From Mycobacterium sp. Aquia_213 (GTDB taxonomy: Bacteria; Actinomycetota; Actinomycetes; Mycobacteriales; Mycobacteriaceae): a stretch of DNA of 64,000 nt. The stretch lies in assembly GCF_026625985.1 (NCBI RefSeq), contig NZ_CP113116.1, positions 5,394,001 to 5,458,000 on the forward strand, in the 5' to 3' direction. Positions 8,442 through 16,593 of this stretch are shown one piece after another. Each line of letters begins with the position of its first letter. Within the stretch, counting starts at the first letter, position 1. Below the pieces are notes generated by a model, which was given only the letters and a program-made list of their open reading frames with translations, was not told where the DNA came from and did no database searches. The position numbers and the translations under genes were made by a program.

Positions 8442-9767
8442 CTAGGGGCGTCGCGCCCCGAGCCGGTACACCCGCCAGCCCGCCTGCTTCCACCGTTCGG
8501 CATCCAGGCAGTTGCGACCGTCGACGACGACGCGGGCCCGCACCCGGTCGGCGAGGTCGTCGGGGTCGAGGTTGGTGAACTCCGGCCACTCGGTCAACAC
8601 CAACACCGCGTCCGCGCCGTCGCACGCCTCCGTCACCGACACCGCGTAGTTCAGCGTCGGGAACAGGCGGCGGGCGTTTTCCAGGGCCTTCGGGTCATAG
8701 ACATTGACCGCCGCCCCGTTGAGCTGCAGCTGGCCCGCGACGTTGAGCGCCGGCGAATCGCGGACATCGTCGGATTCGGGCTTGAACGCCGCACCGAGCA
8801 CGGCGATGTTGGCACCCAGCAGCGAACCACCGCACGCCGCGGTGGTCAGCTCCACCATTTTGGTGCGCCGGCGCATGTTGATGCTGTCCACCTCGCGCAG
8901 GAAGGTCAGCGCCTGGTTGGCTCCCAACTCGCCCGCGCGGGCCATGAACGCCCGGATGTCCTTGGGCAGGCAGCCACCGCCAAAACCCAAGCCCGCGTTG
9001 AGGAATTTGCGTCCGATCCGGGAGTCGTACCCGAGCGCATCGGCCAGCAGCGTGACGTCGGCACCCGAGGCCTCGCACACCTCGGAAATCGCGTTGATGA
9101 ACGAAATCTTGGTCGCCAGAAAGGCGTTGGCCGAGACCTTGACCAATTCCGCTGTCTGCAAATCGGTTACCAGGAACGGTATGCCGGCAGCAAGGAGCGG
9201 CGCGTACAACTCGCGGATCACCAGCTCAGAGCGCACCGAATCCTCTTGAATGCCAAGCACAATGCGGTCCGGCTCCAAGGTGTCGTGCACGGCATGGCCC
9301 TCACGCAGGAACTCTGGATTCCAGGCGATTTCGACGTCGACACCCGCGGGTGCCAGCGCGGCGGCGCGCTCACCGAGGTCGGCCGCAGTGCCCACGGGGA
9401 CAGTGGATTTGCCGACCAGCACGGCTGGCCTGGTCAGCCGGGGCACAAGATTGTCGATGACGGCGTGGACGTGGCTCAGGTCGGCGCCGTATTGACCCTT
9501 CTTTTGCGGTGTGCCGACGCCCAGGAAGTGCACGTCGGCGAAGTCGGCCGCCAAGTCGTAATCAGTGGTGAACCGCAGTCGTCCGGCAGACAAGTTGTCG
9601 GCCAACAGATCTCGAAGACCAGGTTCATAAAAGGGGATGTCTCCCGCGGCCAGCTTGGCCACCTTACCTGGGTCGATGTCGACTCCGACGACCTCGTGTC
9701 CCAGTTCCGCCATCCCGACGGCGTGCGTCGCGCCGAGATAGCCAGTGCCAAAGACGGTGCATCGCAT
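8442..9767 (-). CDS. udgA: UDP-glucose 6-dehydrogenase
   Basis: 441 residues, ATG start. It oxidises UDP-glucose to UDP-glucuronate with two NAD+. The Rossmann motif GTGYLGATHAVGMAELGHEVVGVDID occupies the first 30 residues. The substrate pocket and catalytic cysteine are in NAGLGFGGGCLPKDIRAF near residue 258, and FKPESDDVRDSPALNV is the conserved UDP-sugar motif near 320. The C-terminal half is the UDP-binding domain. Matches M. tuberculosis Rv0322 in type. With rmlA it makes this a nucleotide-sugar locus, although the two are separated by two other genes. Confidence 0.95.
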   Translation of the reverse strand: MRCTVFGTGYLGATHAVGMAELGHEVVGVDIDPGKVAKLAAGDIPFYEPGLRDLLADNLSAGRLRFTTDYDLAADFADVHFLGVGTPQKKGQYGADLSHVHAVIDNLVPRLTRPAVLVGKSTVPVGTAADLGERAAALAPAGVDVEIAWNPEFLREGHAVHDTLEPDRIVLGIQEDSVRSELVIRELYAPLLAAGIPFLVTDLQTAELVKVSANAFLATKISFINAISEVCEASGADVTLLADALGYDSRIGRKFLNAGLGFGGGCLPKDIRAFMARAGELGANQALTFLREVDSINMRRRTKMVELTTAACGGSLLGANIAVLGAAFKPESDDVRDSPALNVAGQLQLNGAAVNVYDPKALENARRLFPTLNYAVSVTEACDGADAVLVLTEWPEFTNLDPDDLADRVRARVVVDGRNCLDAERWKQAGWRVYRLGARRP

Positions 9768-9856
9768 ACCACCGTGTGTAGGTGGCCGCGATGAGCTAAC
9801 TGCATCGCTTGGTTAATCGGGAGGCAAACGGGAGGTGACAGGTGGCTCTCAGAGAG

Positions 9857-11413
9857 CTACCGGCGGCCGAACCCGCCGTGACCGCCACCGAAACCACCGT
9901 GACCGCCGCCACCACCCGGGAAGCCACCGCCACCGTGACCGCCGCCCGGGAAGCCGCCACCACCCGGGAAGCCACCGCCGCCGTGGCCGCCGCCAGGAAA
10001 GCCGCCACCGCCGGGGCCTTGGTTGCCGGGGAATCCACCGCCGCCGCGTCCGGGGTTATTGGGGAACCCACCACCGCCGGGAGCCAGCGGCCCGCCGGGC
10101 ACGCCGATAACCGGGGGTATCGGCAACGGGATCGGGATGGGAATCGGCGCCACGGGTGCGGGAGCCGGGGCCACTGGCACCTGGACCGGGGCCGGCGCGT
10201 CGGGTATCGGTGCAGGCGCATCCGGCACCTGGACCGGGACCGGGACCGGAGCCGGAGCCTCGGGCATCGGAACCGCAGCAGGTGCCTGCGGAACAGGCGC
10301 CGGAGCGGGGATCGGGGCCGCCTCAGGCGCGGGCGCCGCCGGAGCGGGCGCTGCGGGCGCCGGAGCCGGAGCCGCCGGCGCCTGTGTCGCTGGCGCGACG
10401 ATGTTGTGACTGGGAATGGGCTTCACACCGGCCGTCGGCCGGATCGCGATCGCCAGCGAAACGACCAGTGCCGCCACGCCGACGATGAATATCGCCCCCA
10501 CCACGCTGCCGACCAGCCCAAAGGACCTTCGTTCGTGATAGTCGGTGAGCGAGGTGACGGCGGTGTGCTCGCCGGTGTAGGCCTCGGCGTAGTCGTCGGG
10601 AACGGCGCTGTACGCCAGCGAACCCTCGCTGGAATCCGAGCTGTCGAAGTATCCGGGGGCGATCGCGAATGGGTCGATGGCACCGGTGCCCGGGTCCTGC
10701 GCGTAGGCCTGAGCAGCCGTGGACGAGGCGAACAGGGGCGCGTTCGCCGACGCCAGCGCGGCCCCGCGGGCCAGGGCGGTGTCTGGCTCCTCGGGCATGG
10801 CCAGCGGCAGCGTCGTGGCGGCCTCCAGCGCCGACTTGATCAGCGGAACGTCGACGCCGGAGCCGACGACGAACACGGCGCCGGGGCGTGTATCCAGCGT
10901 CTCGGCCTCCGCGACCATCGTGGCCAGCTGCGCCACCGCGGCGTCATCGTCCTCGGGCAAGGGCTGGCGATGCACATGGGCGATCGACCCGTCGGCCGTA
11001 TCGACGAGTGCCAACGTCGCGGTGTCGGGTTCGATGAACAGCAGCGCGGTCTGCGCGTAGTTGGTTTCGTTGCCGACCGCCTGCGCCAGCGCGGCCGCGG
11101 CCAGGAAGGCCGAGACCAACATCACATTCTCGACCTTGTGCGCGGCCAGTGCATCGCGCAGCGCGGCAGCCTCGACGGGATCGGTCCAGGTGACTCCGGT
11201 CGAGGTCAGCTGGTAGCCGCCCTGGGCCGCACCCTCCTGGGTTCCCAGGATCGCCGAGACCACTTGATCGGCGGCACTGGTTGTTGCGGCGTCATCGTCT
11301 GAAGCCACGTCGAAATTGTCTTCATCGACGGTCGCGCCATCGCCATTCTCGCCTTCGACCAGCACCATCCGGACGGCCGTCGGCGCCATCGACACACCAA
11401 GTACGGTGTCCAC
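9857..11413 (-). CDS. ASKHA-like membrane protein with Pro/Gly-rich tail, paralogue 1
   Basis: 518 residues, no signal peptide. Residues 1-240 look like a divergent actin/Hsp70-type fold: MDTVLGVSMAP (phosphate-1 strand), VTWTDPVEAAALRDAL, TALLFIEPDTATLALVDTADG, VFVVGSGVDVPLI and ALARGAALASANAPL. A single transmembrane helix lies near residues 300-325. After it comes a ~90-residue Pro/Ala segment with repeated PVP/APAP, then ~90 residues of PGGGGFPG repeats. The predicted topology is ATPase-like domain inside and low-complexity tail outside. It is 151 bases downstream of paralogue 2. I believe such proteins are annotated as a DUF (perhaps DUF7159) in mycobacteria; unverified. Confidence 0.85.
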   Translation of the reverse strand: MDTVLGVSMAPTAVRMVLVEGENGDGATVDEDNFDVASDDDAATTSAADQVVSAILGTQEGAAQGGYQLTSTGVTWTDPVEAAALRDALAAHKVENVMLVSAFLAAAALAQAVGNETNYAQTALLFIEPDTATLALVDTADGSIAHVHRQPLPEDDDAAVAQLATMVAEAETLDTRPGAVFVVGSGVDVPLIKSALEAATTLPLAMPEEPDTALARGAALASANAPLFASSTAAQAYAQDPGTGAIDPFAIAPGYFDSSDSSEGSLAYSAVPDDYAEAYTGEHTAVTSLTDYHERRSFGLVGSVVGAIFIVGVAALVVSLAIAIRPTAGVKPIPSHNIVAPATQAPAAPAPAPAAPAPAAPAPEAAPIPAPAPVPQAPAAVPMPEAPAPVPVPVQVPDAPAPIPDAPAPVQVPVAPAPAPVAPIPIPIPLPIPPVIGVPGGPLAPGGGGFPNNPGRGGGGFPGNQGPGGGGFPGGGHGGGGFPGGGGFPGGGHGGGGFPGGGGGHGGFGGGHGGFGRR

Positions 11414-11564
11414 AGCCCCTCCATTGTCGATTGCTAGACAGCTATGTGGGGGACGTCGTGATCGCAGGCTCCGGCCACCTCGATACGTCGTAAGTCCCCA
11501 CCCTGTATTCCCCTAGCGCCCCGATTTTACGCGTGTTCCGCTGGCCCGTACCCGGGCGAAGCGG

Positions 11565-13754
11565 TTAGTGGTGTCCGCCGCCACCGCCGCCACTGTGACC
11601 GCCTCCGCCGCCACCGCCGCTGTGACCACCGCCCCCGCCGAGGCCCCCGCCGCCACCAAAGCCGCCGCCGCTGTGACCGCCGCCGCCGAGGCCCCCGCCT
11701 CCGCCGAGGCTGCCGCCACCAAAGCCGCCATCAGCGTGACCGCCCCCGCCGATCGGACCGTCGCCGCCACTGGGCCCACCCGAAGGCCCGCCGCCGAATG
11801 GACCGCCACCACCGTGGCCGCCTCCGATCGGACCACCACCAATGGGTCCACCGCCGCTAGGCCCACCACCACCAAATGGACCACCACCGCCAAATGGACC
11901 ACCACCGCCGTGGCCGCCTCCGCCTATGGGCCCACCACCGATAGGCCCGCCACCAATCGGACCGCCACCAATAGGGCCGCCGCCAATCGGTCCACCGCCG
12001 CCAAATGGACCACCTCCACCGTGGCCGCCTCCGCCTATGGGCCCACCACCGATAGGCCCGCCACCAATCGGTCCACCACCGGTCGGCCCGCCGCCGATCG
12101 GACCGCCCCCATGGCTTGGCCCGCCACCACCCGGACCCGAACCGGGAGGCGGAACATGCCCACCACCGGGGCCACCCGGACCCGAGCCGGGAAAGCCACC
12201 GGAACCCGAGCCGGGAAGTCCGCCGGGACCGCCGCCGTCAATGCCGCCTGAACCCGTGCCAGGCGGCGGCACATGCCCGCTGCCGGGACCGCCAGGGCCA
12301 CCCGGCCTGGTGGGTCCGGTTTCTGGAGGAGTCTGATGCGGCGGTGACTGCGGCACCGAATCCGGTGGCTCCGGCATGTGCACGGGCGGTGGCTGCTGCA
12401 CGACTACGGGTGGTGGCATCACGCGCGGCGGGGCCTGGATCACCGGCGGACTCACCAGCCAATCCGGAGCAGGCACGCGGATCTGGGGCACCGGGATCGG
12501 CACCACGACCGGAGCTGGCACCACCGGCGCAATCGGCAGCGGAGCCGCGGGCAGTGGCGGCGGAGCGGCAGGCGGCGGAGCTGCGGGAACCGGAGCCGCC
12601 AACGCCGGATGCAACGGCATGGGCTCCGCCGCGGGCGCGGGCAGGCTGAACTTCGGCTTCGGAGCGGACGCCTGCACCGGCGGGGGCGCGGGGGCCGGTT
12701 GCGTTGGCACGATGAGGTTTTGGTTGGGACTGGGCTGCACGGCCACGTTCGTGGTGCGGATGCCGATCGCGAGTGCGATCTCGAGTGCGACCACCGCGCT
12801 GATGGCGACCACCGCCATCCCGCTACCCACCAGCAGCACCGGCTTGCGGCGCGGTTGACCTTCCTCCGGCTCGGCGAAGTCGGACGGATCGATCACGACG
12901 GTCGGCGCGTCGGCATCCTCGTCGGACACCAGGCTGTAGGCGAGCTCGTCGCGGCCGAGCGTCGCGTCGGAAAGGTACGTCACGCCGAGGTATTCGGGCC
13001 TGACGTCCGGATGGACGGCTCCGGTGCCCGGGTCTTGCGCGTATGCCAGCGCCGCGGTCGACGACGCGAACAGCGGCGCGTTCGCCGAGGCCAGCGCGGC
13101 CCCGCGGGCCAGCGCCGTCTCGGGCTCTTCCGGCGTGTTGACGTGCAGTGCGGTCGCCGACTCCAATGCCGGCTTGATCGCGGCGATGTTGACGCCAGAA
13201 CCGACCACAAACACCCCTCCGGGGGCCGATTCCCTCTCCTCGAGCCCCGAGATCATCCCGGTGAGCTGGGCGGTGGCCTCGTCGTCGGACTCGGGATCGA
13301 GTTGTTCTCGGTAGACGTCGGTGATGGACCCATCGGAGGTCTCGACGACGGCCAGCGTCGCGGTGTCAGGCTCGACGAAGAGCACCGCGGTGGTCTCGTA
13401 ACCCATTGCCCCGCCGACGGATTGACCTAGAGCCGTGGCAGCCAGGAACGCCGAGACCAGCATCACATTCTCGAGTTTGTAGGCGGCCAGCGCGTCGCGG
13501 AGCACGGCCGCGTGCAGCTGGTCGGTCCACGTCACCCCGATCGAGGACAGCTCCAGCCCGGCGTCGGCGGCGCCCTCCCGGGTGCCCAGGATGGCGGAGA
13601 TCACCCGGTCCGGGACAGCGGTGGGTGCTGTGTCATCGGTCGCGGCGACGTGGAATTCGTCCTCTTCGACCAAAGCGCCGTCGGCGTTCTCGCCTTCAAC
13701 CAGAACCATCTGGACCGAGTCCGGTGCGACCGAGACCCCGAGCACAATATCCAA
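11565..13754 (-). CDS. ASKHA-like membrane protein with PIGGG-repeat tail, paralogue 2
   Basis: 729 residues. The N-terminal ~250 residues closely parallel the neighbouring paralogue: MDIVLGVSVAP, SAILGTREGAADAGLELSS, VTWTDQLHAAVLRDALAAYK, AVLFVEPDTATLAVVETSDGS, VFVVGSGVNIAAI, ALARGAALASANAPL. One transmembrane helix near residues 303-333 is followed by ~130 residues rich in Pro, then ~250 residues of Gly-rich repeats (GGGPIGGG, GHGGGGPFGG). The charge and composition suggest a long unstructured extracytoplasmic tail. The region upstream (13755-13862) has no gene and should hold the promoter for both tandem paralogues. No biochemical role is known to me. Confidence 0.85.
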   Translation of the reverse strand: MDIVLGVSVAPDSVQMVLVEGENADGALVEEDEFHVAATDDTAPTAVPDRVISAILGTREGAADAGLELSSIGVTWTDQLHAAVLRDALAAYKLENVMLVSAFLAATALGQSVGGAMGYETTAVLFVEPDTATLAVVETSDGSITDVYREQLDPESDDEATAQLTGMISGLEERESAPGGVFVVGSGVNIAAIKPALESATALHVNTPEEPETALARGAALASANAPLFASSTAALAYAQDPGTGAVHPDVRPEYLGVTYLSDATLGRDELAYSLVSDEDADAPTVVIDPSDFAEPEEGQPRRKPVLLVGSGMAVVAISAVVALEIALAIGIRTTNVAVQPSPNQNLIVPTQPAPAPPPVQASAPKPKFSLPAPAAEPMPLHPALAAPVPAAPPPAAPPPLPAAPLPIAPVVPAPVVVPIPVPQIRVPAPDWLVSPPVIQAPPRVMPPPVVVQQPPPVHMPEPPDSVPQSPPHQTPPETGPTRPGGPGGPGSGHVPPPGTGSGGIDGGGPGGLPGSGSGGFPGSGPGGPGGGHVPPPGSGPGGGGPSHGGGPIGGGPTGGGPIGGGPIGGGPIGGGGHGGGGPFGGGGPIGGGPIGGGPIGGGPIGGGPIGGGGHGGGGPFGGGGPFGGGGPSGGGPIGGGPIGGGHGGGGPFGGGPSGGPSGGDGPIGGGGHADGGFGGGSLGGGGGLGGGGHSGGGFGGGGGLGGGGGHSGGGGGGGHSGGGGGGHH
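11911..12071. repeat. Direct repeat of 50 bp with 111-bp period inside paralogue 2
   Basis: Bases 11911-11960 and 12022-12071 are identical over 50 bp (both begin TGGCCGCCTCCGCCTATGGG). The offset of 111 bp is exactly 37 codons, so a unit of the Gly-rich tail has been duplicated in frame. Imperfect copies of the same short PIGGG-coding units extend from about 11740 to 12120. This points to length variation by slippage or recombination. Confidence 0.85.
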
Positions 13755-13862
13755 ACCAACCCCTCCAAAGGTGGTGCTAGCCGAGCCATGCTCGGGCGGA
13801 GGAGAAAAACCATTGACTATCTAATAATCCCGCAGGAAGGCTGCGCGGGCACCCTCTCGAAG

Positions 13863-14435
13863 CTATGTAGTTCTTATGAAGTTCTCAAAGGAGCGCGACG
13901 GTGTCGGACCCCGCTGCCCCTGGTACTTCGAGCCGACCCGCGAACTGCCGTAAGGGTGCTCGGCCGGGCTGGTCAATCGCAGGATGCACAGCTGCCCGAT
14001 CTTCATGCCGGGCCACAGGGTGATCGGCAGATTGGCGACGTTGGACAGCTCGAGGGTGATGTGACCGGTGAAGCCGGGATCGATGAAGCCCGCGGTCGAG
14101 TGCGTGAGCAGGCCGAGCCGGCCCAGCGACGACTTGCCTTCCAGACGTCCGGCGAGGTCGTCGGCCAACGCGACCTGCTCCAGCGTCGAGCCGAGCACGA
14201 ACTCGCCCGGGTGCAAGACGAACGGCTCCCCTTGGGCGGGTTCGACCAGGCTGGTCAACTCGTCCTGCTGCTTGGCGGGGTCGATGTGGGTGTAGCGGGT
14301 GTTGTTGAACACCCGGAACATGCTGTCGAGGCGAACGTCGACGCTGGAGGGCTGCACCAGAGTGTCGTCGAACGGGTCGATACCCAACCGGCCGGCGGAG
14401 ATTTCGGCCCTGAGGTCACGATCGGAGAGCAACAC
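13863..14435 (-). CDS. dcd: dCTP deaminase
   Basis: 190 residues, start MLLSDRDL. It deaminates dCTP (the mycobacterial type may also hydrolyse the product to dUMP), feeding thymidylate synthesis. Conserved landmarks: VQPSSVDVRLD near residue 27, and GRLEGKSSLGRLGLLTHSTAGFIDPGF at 109-135 containing the catalytic glutamate region and trimer contacts, then SKYQGQRGPTPS near the C-terminus for nucleotide binding. Full length. Follows the exported LAS-type protein by 32 bases on the same strand, as dcd follows Rv0320 in M. tuberculosis (from memory). Confidence 0.95.
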   Translation of the reverse strand: MLLSDRDLRAEISAGRLGIDPFDDTLVQPSSVDVRLDSMFRVFNNTRYTHIDPAKQQDELTSLVEPAQGEPFVLHPGEFVLGSTLEQVALADDLAGRLEGKSSLGRLGLLTHSTAGFIDPGFTGHITLELSNVANLPITLWPGMKIGQLCILRLTSPAEHPYGSSRVGSKYQGQRGPTPSRSFENFIRTT

Positions 14436-14467
14436 GCGACGAGCCTATCTGTTGCCCGGGCCTGCGT

Positions 14468-15124
14468 TCAGTCGGCGAGATACATTTCGCCACCCTTGGG
14501 GTAGCCGCCTCCGGTCGTCGTCACATGCACGTGGTCGTAGTGGCCGAGCCTGCTCGTTTGCGCTCCATTCGGCGTGTAGTAGACGCCACGCCAAATCGCG
14601 TCCTGAATGCCGAAACGGTTCGCGTTCTTCAGCACGTAGGCGACGATCTCGTTGCCCAGTGCGATGCCTTGCGCGCTCTGGGGATTCGGGATCATCACAT
14701 CCAGCGCCAGGCCGAGCGGGTGCCAGGGCAGCGGATCCGGTCGGACACCGCCGATTTCGTGAATCTCGGGGAACATCGTGCTGATGGCGCGCGATGCCAG
14801 GATCGTTCTCACCTGCAGGCCCTGCTCGGGGGCGAGCCCGACGGGCAGGAAACGGGATCGAACGTGATACCGCGATGCGACCTGCTGGCGATCGGGGGCA
14901 CCCACGCCCGCCCAGCTGTGCGACAAATTCGCTTCCGCCGCGACGATTTCCAATCGGCTCGGAGTGACGTCACCAATAACGGACTTGGCTTGTGCCGGAG
15001 CGGCAAATGGGCCGACGTCTCCCGCCACCGCGAAGAAGACTGCGGCAGGGGCCAGCATCGCTGCCAGGACAACCGGCGACTTGCGTCGCTTCTTGGCTAA
15101 CCTATGCCGGCCCACTCCGGGCAC
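14468..15124 (-). CDS. Exported protein with LAS-fold (VanY/M15-like) peptidase motif (Rv0320 type)
   Basis: 218 residues. A basic N-terminus (RHRLAKKRRKS) and a hydrophobic stretch to about residue 45 (ending AAPAQAKS) form a signal peptide or anchor. The C-terminal part has HPLGLALDV followed later by GHYDHVHV. The H-x2-G-x2-x-D and H-x-H spacing matches the zinc ligands of LAS metallopeptidases (VanY, MepA, M15). A peptidoglycan-related peptidase outside the membrane is therefore plausible, although I know this group mainly as 'conserved exported protein'. It lies just upstream of dcd and divergent from the tRNA-Gly gene. Confidence 0.75.
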   Translation of the reverse strand: MPGVGRHRLAKKRRKSPVVLAAMLAPAAVFFAVAGDVGPFAAPAQAKSVIGDVTPSRLEIVAAEANLSHSWAGVGAPDRQQVASRYHVRSRFLPVGLAPEQGLQVRTILASRAISTMFPEIHEIGGVRPDPLPWHPLGLALDVMIPNPQSAQGIALGNEIVAYVLKNANRFGIQDAIWRGVYYTPNGAQTSRLGHYDHVHVTTTGGGYPKGGEMYLAD

Positions 15125-15252
15125 ATTACGGCATGATAACGAAAGAATAAATGTGAGCGTTTTAAATTTATCGGAATGGCCGTATTCCGGTGTCGGTATT
15201 CAACTATCGCGGCTGGTCGCGCACCCGGGTGCTAGCCTTCTTGGGCAACCGC

Positions 15253-15326
15253 GCCGATGTAGTTCAATGGCAGAACATCAGCTTCCCAAGCTGAATACGC
15301 GGGTTCGATTCCCGTCATCGGCTCCA
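15253..15326 (+). tRNA. tRNA-Gly (anticodon CCC)
   Basis: Cloverleaf drawn by eye: acceptor GCCGATG pairs with CATCGGC; D arm GTTC..GAAC; anticodon stem TCAGC/GCTGA with loop TTCCCAA, giving anticodon CCC (reads GGG); T arm CGGGT TCGATTC CCG region; discriminator T and an encoded CCA. 74 nt. The gene is the attachment site for the elements that follow: its last 45 bp recur at 18022 and 20932, so insertion has left the tRNA intact. A possible -10 (TAGCCT, 15233) precedes it, beside a perfect 12-bp palindrome at 15221-15232. Confidence 0.95.
15282..15326 (+). repeat. Attachment core copy 1 (attL, within tRNA-Gly 3' end)
   Basis: 45-bp sequence beginning CTTCCCAAGCTGAATACGCG and ending CGGCTCCA. 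It is identical to copies at 18022-18066 and 20932-20976. Copies 1 and 3 also share the next three bases (CGT), while copies 2 and 3 share the bases just before (CACC). That pattern is expected if copy 1 is the left junction and copies 2 and 3 are right junctions of tandem insertions. Confidence 0.93.
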
Positions 15327-15373
15327 CGTTTACCTGCAGCGATGTCCTGAATCGCTCTCCCCCACAACCTCCG

Positions 15374-15398
15374 TGTTGCGCTCAATGTTGCAAGTAGT
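15374..15398 (+). repeat. Left arm-type direct repeat of element A
   Basis: 25-bp sequence starting TGTTGCGCTCAATGTTGCAA, matching 22 of 25 bases of 17896-17920 in the same orientation. One copy lies inside each junction of element A, as arm-type binding sites of tyrosine integrases do. This copy overlaps the stop codon of the integrase remnant. Confidence 0.55.
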
Positions 15399-16300
15399 CA
15401 ATGGACGTCGCAGCCCGCTTTAAGGCGTCGTCCTGGGAATGCGCGTAGAGCTTCATCGTCAGCGATGCGTCCCTATGCCCAATCCACGCGGCGATGACCG
15501 CAGTCGGGAACCCGTCGAGGTGCATAAGCGTGGCCGCGGTGTGTCGTGCGCCGTGCAGCTTTAAGTGCCTCATGCCCACACGAGCCAGCGCGTCGCGCCA
15601 GTACCGGGAAAGCACAGCCGGGGAGTACGTGTCGCCAATCTCGTTCGACACGACATAGGCGCCTGAGCGATACGCAGAGCCGGCCTCGATGCGTTCGACA
15701 CGTTGACGCTCACGCGCCTTACGCAAGGCGTTCACGAGACGATCTGGGAGCGGGAGAGTTCGCCGCGACGTGAACGATTTGGGGTCGTTCTCGACCGAAC
15801 GTCCACCAGCCGATACGCGGTTGTTGGCGATGGTGAGCCTGGCACTGTCGAAGTCGATATCCGACCAGCGAAGGCCCGCGATCTCTCCCCGACGCAAGCC
15901 CGCTAGCGCGAGGTGCCAGGCATGCGCCAAGCGGTTATCTTTCAGGCCCGAAAGCAGTTGTTGCACTTCGGTTTGCGTGAACGTGTCGAGCGTCTGATGC
16001 GAAGCACCACGCGGGTCACACCCACAGCGACGTTTCGGGACACAAAGCCTTGGCGGTGTGCGTCCTCAAGTAGTCGAGCGGTAGCGGCGATGACTTTGTT
16101 ACGGCCTTCGGTCCCCAAGGCTTGCGCGTCCGCCCTTGGGAAACTTCGGAGTGGCTGGTGTGGTCGTTCCACCCTCTACGAGCTGGCGCACCATGCGGTC
16201 AACGTGGGCTTTGGTCAACTGTTGCGGACCCAGATCGCCGTAGAACTGATCAAGTACCGCCAGGTCGTACCTCAGCCAGCTGCACGGATCATGGTGATCA
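15382..16300 (-). pseudogene. Tyrosine-recombinase integrase remnant (frameshifted, 5'-truncated)
   Basis: Three reading frames must be joined. The 3' segment (15382-15966) holds an intact catalytic domain: arginine in LRRGEIAGLRWSD, HGARHTAA box, and the nucleophile in TMKLYAHSQDD. The middle segment (about 15990-16160) gives QALGTEGRNKVIAATARLLEDAHRQGFVSRNVAVGVTRV. The first segment (about 16130-16290) gives DLAVLDQFYGDLGPQQLTKAHVDRMVRQL, ending in another frame. So at least two frameshifts are present, and the N-terminal arm-binding domain is not recognisable upstream. The gene should be inactive. It would have recombined at the tRNA-Gly core next to it. Confidence 0.88.
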
Positions 16301-16573
16301 GTCGTGCTTCTCGTCGGAATCGTTCGGCGACGAGTAGGGGTTGTTCGTTAGGTTGTTGAGATATTCGACCGAAAAGCCCTCGGTGCCGTCGTCGTCATCG
16401 ACACGTGGGGGCATCTCGCCATACTTCGAATAGTGGAAAACCACGGCGAGGTCTGTTGGGGACAACCCTCGCTTGCTCATTCGGATCTTGGTCTTCTTGA
16501 GAATGGACGCCAGCTTCTTGGGGCGGATGCCAAGTGCTGCAGCAGTTTCACTCATCATCGTCATGCGGCGCAT
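16298..16573 (-). CDS. Small hypothetical element protein, possibly DNA-binding
   Basis: 91 residues as drawn; internal Met codons at positions 4, 6 and 7 are alternative starts. The N-terminal half is basic and helical (AAALGIRPKKLASILKKTKIRMSKRGLS), reminiscent of a short helix-turn-helix; the C-terminal part is acidic (VDDDDGTEG). It lies directly upstream of the integrase remnant in the same direction and divergent from the 310-residue gene. It could be a regulator or directionality factor. I do not recognise a family. Confidence 0.5.
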   Translation of the reverse strand: MRRMTMMSETAAALGIRPKKLASILKKTKIRMSKRGLSPTDLAVVFHYSKYGEMPPRVDDDDGTEGFSVEYLNNLTNNPYSSPNDSDEKHD

Positions 16574-16593
16574 GATCGCATTGGCGATCCGCC

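Noticed and set aside
8340..9794. 484-residue frame antisense to udgA
   Set aside because: udgA has full catalytic motifs in the other strand; this one is His/Arg/Gly-rich with none.
11565..12330. Regular GGCCCACC-type spacing resembling a CRISPR array
   Set aside because: Units are in frame, of irregular length and code for Gly/Pro repeats of a membrane protein; there are no unique spacers and no cas genes.
9857..13754. PE_PGRS-like proteins
   Set aside because: The Gly-rich tails lack a PE domain and GGAGG-type repeats; the N-terminal half is ASKHA-like with a transmembrane helix.
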